A stretch of 64,000 nucleotides of DNA from Pyrrhosoma nymphula (Eukaryota; Arthropoda; Insecta; Odonata; Coenagrionidae): contig OY754337.1 in NCBI GenBank assembly GCA_963573305.1, forward strand, positions 70,281,094 through 70,345,093. Direction: 5' to 3'. A program made the position numbers and the translations under genes. The notes beneath the pieces were generated by a model. The model was not told where the DNA came from and did not search any database. It was given only the letters and a program-made list of their open reading frames with translations. Below, piece by piece: positions 59,031 through 64,000 of the stretch; the first letter of the stretch is position 1; each line of letters starts with the position of its first letter.

Positions 59031-61639
59031 GCCAGAGTTTTGCAGTATAGTGTCCTCCCTCTAACATTTCCTACTGTCCTATACGGAAGAAGACTGAGCC
59101 ATGAAAAATAAGCTAGTCTGATCCACCTCAATAGCAATGAACTTATCTCTCCTTTGAGAGGAAAATCACAACTGCATCTTAAATTGTTTTACAGCTGCGG
59201 AAAAGAATAAGCGTGGTAAAAGTGGGTTTCTTCGGGTGGAAATACCTTTGAACATGTCTTAATATATTTTTTTAATTAGGTAACATTTTTTGCATGCACT
59301 GTTGTGATGAAAATTCTCTTGAGGTGGCTTTACATTGCTTTTATAGGTTAAGGCGATATTTCTCCGGAATTGAGGGCAGACAGAAAGCTTCTTATTAGAA
59401 AAGGTTTAAGAGTCATTTTTCGCCGTGGAAAATGTAAAGACACCGTAAGTAAGGAAACTCCCAGAAACATCAAGGGTACAATCAGGAGTTTACTCATAAC
59501 AAGGGAACGCTGTTTTATAATCTTTATTGTTTTTAAATGTAACTAGTGAAGACTTAAAATGTGGCATCTTGTGAGCAATGTCATATGTCCGCTAAAAATT
59601 CTACATGTTACAGATTAATTTCCCTTATTTCGCTCAGAGGTTGGCGGATAATGGAAATTAAAAATTGTAAATATTGAATATTTCAGATTATTGGGCTGTA
59701 CAAATTAAAATAACCTTTCTATATCTAGGGCAAAGTGCCAAGTTTTGTTATCTATATATTTATAAAGGAGTTTCAATATTAGTATTGTACTAAAATAGAA
59801 TTAGATTCCTGTGTTGTTGGAGAGACGGGAATTCTCGAAGTAGATAACGGAAAATTCGGATCAATGATGTTTCAGTATTAGACAGGTGTTGAACATACCG
59901 TTATAAAAGAGAAAGTTGGAATAGTTGGAAAGACTAAATATTGTGTTATTTTGCCCGGAAAATAATCTTTATTTATTCGTAAACTTCGTAACATGTATCG
60001 TTAAGTATTTTTGCGCGAACTCGGCAGTCAGCATTATATTTTTTATTAATTGTGATTATTTTAATTCTGTTCACAGTATATTAGGTAATTTATCATCATA
60101 TGAGGTATTTCTATTGGTTCCCATTTTATTCCTGATGCTGCGAATTTGAAATTTTCATTAGGAATTTTAATGGGATATTTCTCGTGTATAATCATCCAGT
60201 TGGTCATTGACGTCCACTGGTGAAGTTACTCAAATTGAAAATTCTCATTCAAAGATACGGGTATTTTATCGGAATGATTATTTATTTATTAGTTTTAAAT
60301 AACGAAGTTTTTCAATTATTATTATTTACTGTGATTATAGGCTATTCATCTTCGAAAAATGATGTATAGAAGCATATATGCGATGGAAAATTGCTCAGCA
60401 TCTCCAACTGGCTCGGTCGTCAAGGATATCTAGGCACGTAGCCCAGAAGTCTCACGTTATTTCGAAGAAATTCTTTTGGAATTTTCGGAATGATACTTTC
60501 GCTGTAAAACCATAACGAAACAGAGTTGAAAATGTAATTAGTCGGTTTTTCCTTTTAAATTAATTCCTGGAAAATATTCAATTCACGCATTTCCCGAAGT
60601 GAACACAAAGGCTGCTCTTAATTTTTACTTCCCATTTGAGGGAGCTGTTATATACTGTTATTACTGAAAGTTCCTGAGACTACTTACCATCCCCCTTTCG
60701 GGTTTAAATCTGAATACGTGCTTGTAGGAAACCTAGGGAGTAAAGCCGAACGATCATGTCCCAGAGAAATGGTGGAATGATCTTCTAAGCCCCAACGAGT
60801 GCGTATCGAGGCAAGATGCGGAGGTCGGATTCATGTAGTGCTTGTTTAAATACTATTTAATTGAAATGCGCCACGGGAGTTTAGGGGGGATAAGAATATG
60901 GGAGGTAATGTGTGTTATTAAAGATGAGGTAAATGGGGAAAAAAAGTTGTTTAGAGTGTAAGAGTGGAGGATAGCGATAAGAGTCGAGCGGGAGGGAGGG
61001 GATCCGTTGCCGTCCCATGTTTTTATCCTTCTTCCGCACTATGCATTCAAACCGTCTCGCCCTAAAAACACGCACGAAAACACGCTCCGCGGCCAATTCT
61101 TGGCAATTCTCTAGTTCCCGTAATGGTAAAGGACACTTTCTTACGACTCCATGCGATGCCAGGGATGGAAATCTGCGAGGAGTGAATGTCGAGGTACGAG
61201 TGCGGTGGACGGAGGAGGGAGATGTGAAATGTGTTGGATTGTCTTCATCCTACAATCCAGATTAAGAATCGTGAGGGATTTCAGGCGGCGTGGAATAGAT
61301 TTAAAAGAAAACGTTCGGAAAACGTGAAAACATTCGTGTGCAGAGTAATGCTGTAGGTATGGTTCAAATTCGCTTCTGGATCCCTTCCTTTCTTTAATCG
61401 TCAGCTGAAAACACTGCAGTACGTATTATTTCCCCTTGATTCCCTCATTCTCACACGACGTGGTCTCTAAAAGGTAGCACAAATTTGCTAGAAACGAATA
61501 AGAAAAGAGAATGGCTAGAACAGCTATCCGTGTTTCAGTAGTTTGGAAATCGGCCGCATGGAGTCGCATACCAGTGCAAAATCGCCAATGGACTATTGAA
61601 AAGCTGAAACAAGTGAATTCAATCTTTCGAAACTTGGCA
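59031..61639. other. AT-rich non-coding DNA
   Basis: No recognisable genes. CTGGCTCGGTCGTCAAGG followed by TAGGCACGTAGCCCAGAAG near 60410-60452 weakly resembles a tRNA-like sequence but is not folded convincingly. Confidence 0.4.
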
Positions 61640-61952
61640 CGGGAGGTTGATGCTGAAGAGCTATTGGAGGGATAAGATCACGAATGAGGAAATGTGTAGA
61701 AGAATAGAAGGGGAGAAAACATATGGAGATCTACCAGGAAGACAACGTACGTATAGATGGACCACTCTTCGAGGCAACGAATTTTTTAAAGATTTTTTTT
61801 GTTTTTACAATGGAAATTCCCACGAGGAAGACCGAGGGACATAAAAATACTTGAAAGAGAAAGCGCATATGGAACGGAAGAGCTACACGGGTATGGAGTT
61901 GTCATGGGTTAGGGCCGAATGGAGAGCTGCAATCAACCAGTCTAAAAATTAA
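61640..61952 (+). pseudogene. Non-LTR retrotransposon ORF2 C-terminus, second fragment
   Basis: One frame reads RLMLKSYWRDKITNEEMCRR early. After a stop at 61842-61844, it continues in the same frame as SYTGMELSWVRAEWRAAINQ and SKN to the stop at 61952. The W-x-D-K-x-x-N-E-E-x-x-R-R motif and the terminal W-R-x-A-x-N-Q match the end of LINE-type ORF2 proteins. It differs from the fragment at 40886-41292, so it comes from a different family or branch. No RT core is present; it is a truncated, inactive copy. Confidence 0.8.
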
Positions 61953-62262
61953 TTGCTAATGGAAAACAAAGTGAGCAGAGAAAATTTGAGCGATTTGTTA
62001 TTTTGTAAGAGAGAGCGGAGGGAGTGAAGGGAAGAGCAAACTAAAGTCATCGGTTCGCGTGTAGAGTTGGCCATTTGGATTTGAATGTTTAGAGGGACTA
62101 TTCAAGTGGTTGGTGAACTTTTGAAAACACATTTTAAGGAAAACTTAAAATACGGTAAATGTTTGCTCCAGAAGGGAAGACCTAGTACCGGAAAACCTTG
62201 GTTCACAAATTCTTTTTGTTCTCTAAGTCCGTTCGTCACCCGAAACGTTCGTAAAACGAAAC
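61953..62262. other. Non-coding DNA
   Basis: Sequence between the LINE end and the foldback insertion. Nothing recognisable. Confidence 0.4.
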
Positions 62263-62583
62263 TATTTTCCACATGTATTGTCTTCACGGGCATTACACCA
62301 GGTAATAGGCTTAATATTTGCCAACGTTACGACGAACGGCTTGCTCATCATCATCAGGGCTTCTGAATCCAGCATAAGTCATATGTTTGTCATATATGAG
62401 TCGTTATTTGGATATAAATAACGGCCGAATTTGACTCATGCGGCATTCAGAAGCCCTAATGATGACGAACAAGTCGTTCGTCGAAACGTTGGCAGATATG
62501 AAGCCTATTACCTGGTGTAATACCCGTGAAAACTTTATGCATCATATTCACCGGAAAAACCTTTGATCATTTATTTTCCACAT
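62263..62583. mobile_element. 297-bp foldback insertion with 12-bp direct repeats (locus E)
   Basis: Arms at 62283-62381 and 62432-62530 are roughly 99-bp imperfect inverted repeats around a 50-base centre, which holds a smaller GTTATTT/AAATAAC hairpin. The insertion is bounded by the exact direct repeat TATTTTCCACAT at 62263-62274 and 62572-62583. Each arm carries an outward hammerhead-like core: CTAATGA with a GACGAAC/GTTCGTC stem and GAAAC on the right (62456-62487), and CTGATGA on the left (minus strand, 62357-62351). A tail of about 40 bases lies on the right only. The architecture matches the unit at 17440-17676. Confidence 0.65.
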
Positions 62584-64000
62584 ATTTATGTAGAAGGCAT
62601 TAACCCGATCCTCTTCCCCGAATGATTGGAAATTTAAACTTTTAATCCAGTAATTAGTGCAAAGTCCACGAAAAAACCCCAAAAGATCATTAAATTTAAC
62701 ACAAAAATATTAGTACAAATCAAAGTATTGACAGAACATCAAATGTAGACGAGCCATTTAATTTTACCATAATTATGCGAAGAAGAATTTGCGACGCACG
62801 TGGAAGGTGGCGAGGAAGGAAAAGGGAAGAGTTGTTTCTGTTGTACAGGGGAGTTTCCATCCATAAGCACACCATGGGGATTTTTTTCTGTTTAGTCTTC
62901 TTTAAATATGTGAAGTGTGGTTAAAAATGCTGTTAACTTAGGAAACCAGCGAACCTAGTACTAGAAGTGAATTTACCGTGGGTGCGAATATGTCGGTGGG
63001 TATAGTCATCGGTTCAGGTTCAGAATATACTTTTAATTGCCGGTGGCAAAAGTTTTAACGATGTTTGGCCCGTCGAAAATTTGAGCATGATTTGTAATGG
63101 GTTTTGGTGATTCTGCCGCGAATTCATACTCAACAATTTGTCCTAACTCCTGGCGGTGCGTTGTTCGCTCAGGACATTTGAATCTCATTGTAAGCACTGC
63201 CTTAACCAAAAGAGTTGTTCATGCAAAAGTTTTAATAAGCTCGAATCGAATTTCCATTTTTAGTACGGATCCTTCAAGGAAGGGGTCGGAAGCAAGCCGG
63301 TGCATGAATCGGTGAAGCCTCGAGGTACCATACGTTATGCAGCTTTCATTTGAAATATAATTAAACGTTGTTATTTCCCGGTGAATTTTCTAGTGCTCAG
63401 CGGGGACTTAACGATTGGTGGTATTCTCCCTGTGGTAGGATCAACGTTTGGTATTTTGAATGAGCAGTAATACGCGTAGTGCTCTAATATAAGTTTCTCT
63501 CCTTTTGAAAAATGTTTTTACTGTATATTTATGGCTAATTATAATTTTAATTTGTGGATTTAAATAACAAGATTACTTATGAGTATACCTAACTAGTTTA
63601 GAAATGTATACGTATTGTACATTATTTTTTATCTCCTCATTTCTTAGCTCTTTGCAGCACTTAGATACTCATCCACAATCTGTTGCGATAATAAAATCAG
63701 TCTATACTTTTAGCAATTTTTGATAGTGTCGTAGTGTTTGGCCAAATTCGATCAAATTGATTAGTTCTGGTAGCTGTATAATGAGAAAGAATTAGTTTCC
63801 TTCGATAGGGGTAAAATCTTTTATGGTAAATGTTTGCCGTATGTGACTTTTAATAATACTCATGGAAGCATAAATCGTTTATTATTCGTCCATCATAACG
63901 AATGTCTTTTGCAATACCGTTATGGTACCTAGTTTTGTATTTTGTACCTTTGCGTTCATTTCTACGTTTATGCATAAACTTCCTCCTATATTTTTAGTTG
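62584..64000. other. AT-rich non-coding DNA
   Basis: No recognisable genes or repeats up to the window end. Confidence 0.4.

Noticed and set aside
58626..59111. 161-codon open frame on the + strand
   Set aside because: It lies almost wholly inside the solo LTR and is explained by the GC-rich composition and GTCC repeats.
1..64000. CRISPR array, bacterial operons or phage
   Set aside because: No spaced repeat array, no ribosome-binding-site-led gene runs and no prokaryotic proteins; the spliced transposase and eukaryotic elements show nuclear animal DNA.

Overview
This window looks like repeat-rich, gene-poor nuclear DNA of an animal, most likely an arthropod. It is AT-rich overall. The long open frames are short, overlap on both strands and match no recognisable host protein. 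The recognisable sequence belongs to eukaryotic transposable elements: a THAP/P-superfamily DNA transposon with spliced exons, hAT and TTAA-flanked MITEs, an LTR, non-LTR retrotransposon tails and tRNA-derived SINEs. I cannot name the species. A hemimetabolous insect would fit, but that is a guess. No convincing host protein-coding gene, rRNA or functional tRNA gene was found; one possible internal exon lies at 54115-54256.

Layout. 1-9.7 kb: pyrimidine- or purine-biased tracts alternating with plain AT-rich DNA, two tRNA-like SINE copies (1693-1830, 2578-2727) and two copies of a short TTACGTAA-ended repeat. 10.07-10.32 kb: a short insertion with a hammerhead-like core, bounded by 21-bp direct repeats. 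10.52-15.43 kb: a decayed 4.9-kb P-like transposon on the minus strand, with recognisable terminal repeats and transposase exons (THAP zinc finger with intron, coiled coil, RNase H-like core, GTP-binding-like insert, C-terminus); a foldback unit sits inside it. 15.5-25 kb: the third TTACGTAA repeat, GATATCGC-rich DNA, a 213-bp foldback insertion and long pyrimidine tracts. 25.1-27.1 kb: four diverged tandem copies of a 0.41-0.55 kb exon-like unit. 29.6-30.0 kb: a four-copy minisatellite. 30.66-31.0 kb: a 341-bp hAT MITE with perfect 8-bp target duplication. 40.9-41.3 kb: a LINE reverse-transcriptase tail. 43.4-43.95 kb and 51.7-52.2 kb: two TTAA-flanked elements of about 530 bp. 47.25-47.54 kb: a SINE copy and a perfect 36-bp palindrome. 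53.7-58.0 kb: a 400-bp block present twice, 3.9 kb apart. 56.5 kb: a 51-bp-arm hairpin next to an AT microsatellite. 58.54-59.03 kb: a solo LTR with a 4-bp target duplication. 61.6-61.95 kb: a second LINE tail. 62.26-62.58 kb: a foldback insertion with 12-bp direct repeats.

The most interesting pattern is a set of five short insertions (about 10.1, 11.1, 17.5, 47.4 and 62.4 kb). At least three carry a CTGANGA-like box, a short hairpin and GAAAC, recalling a hammerhead ribozyme core. Four are inverted (head-to-head) dimers. Two have exact 12-bp flanking direct repeats, one has 21-bp repeats with one mismatch and one may have 7-bp repeats. This resembles the remains of Penelope-like retroelements, whose ends are known to carry minimal hammerhead motifs. 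That assignment is inference; stem I of the ribozyme was not found.
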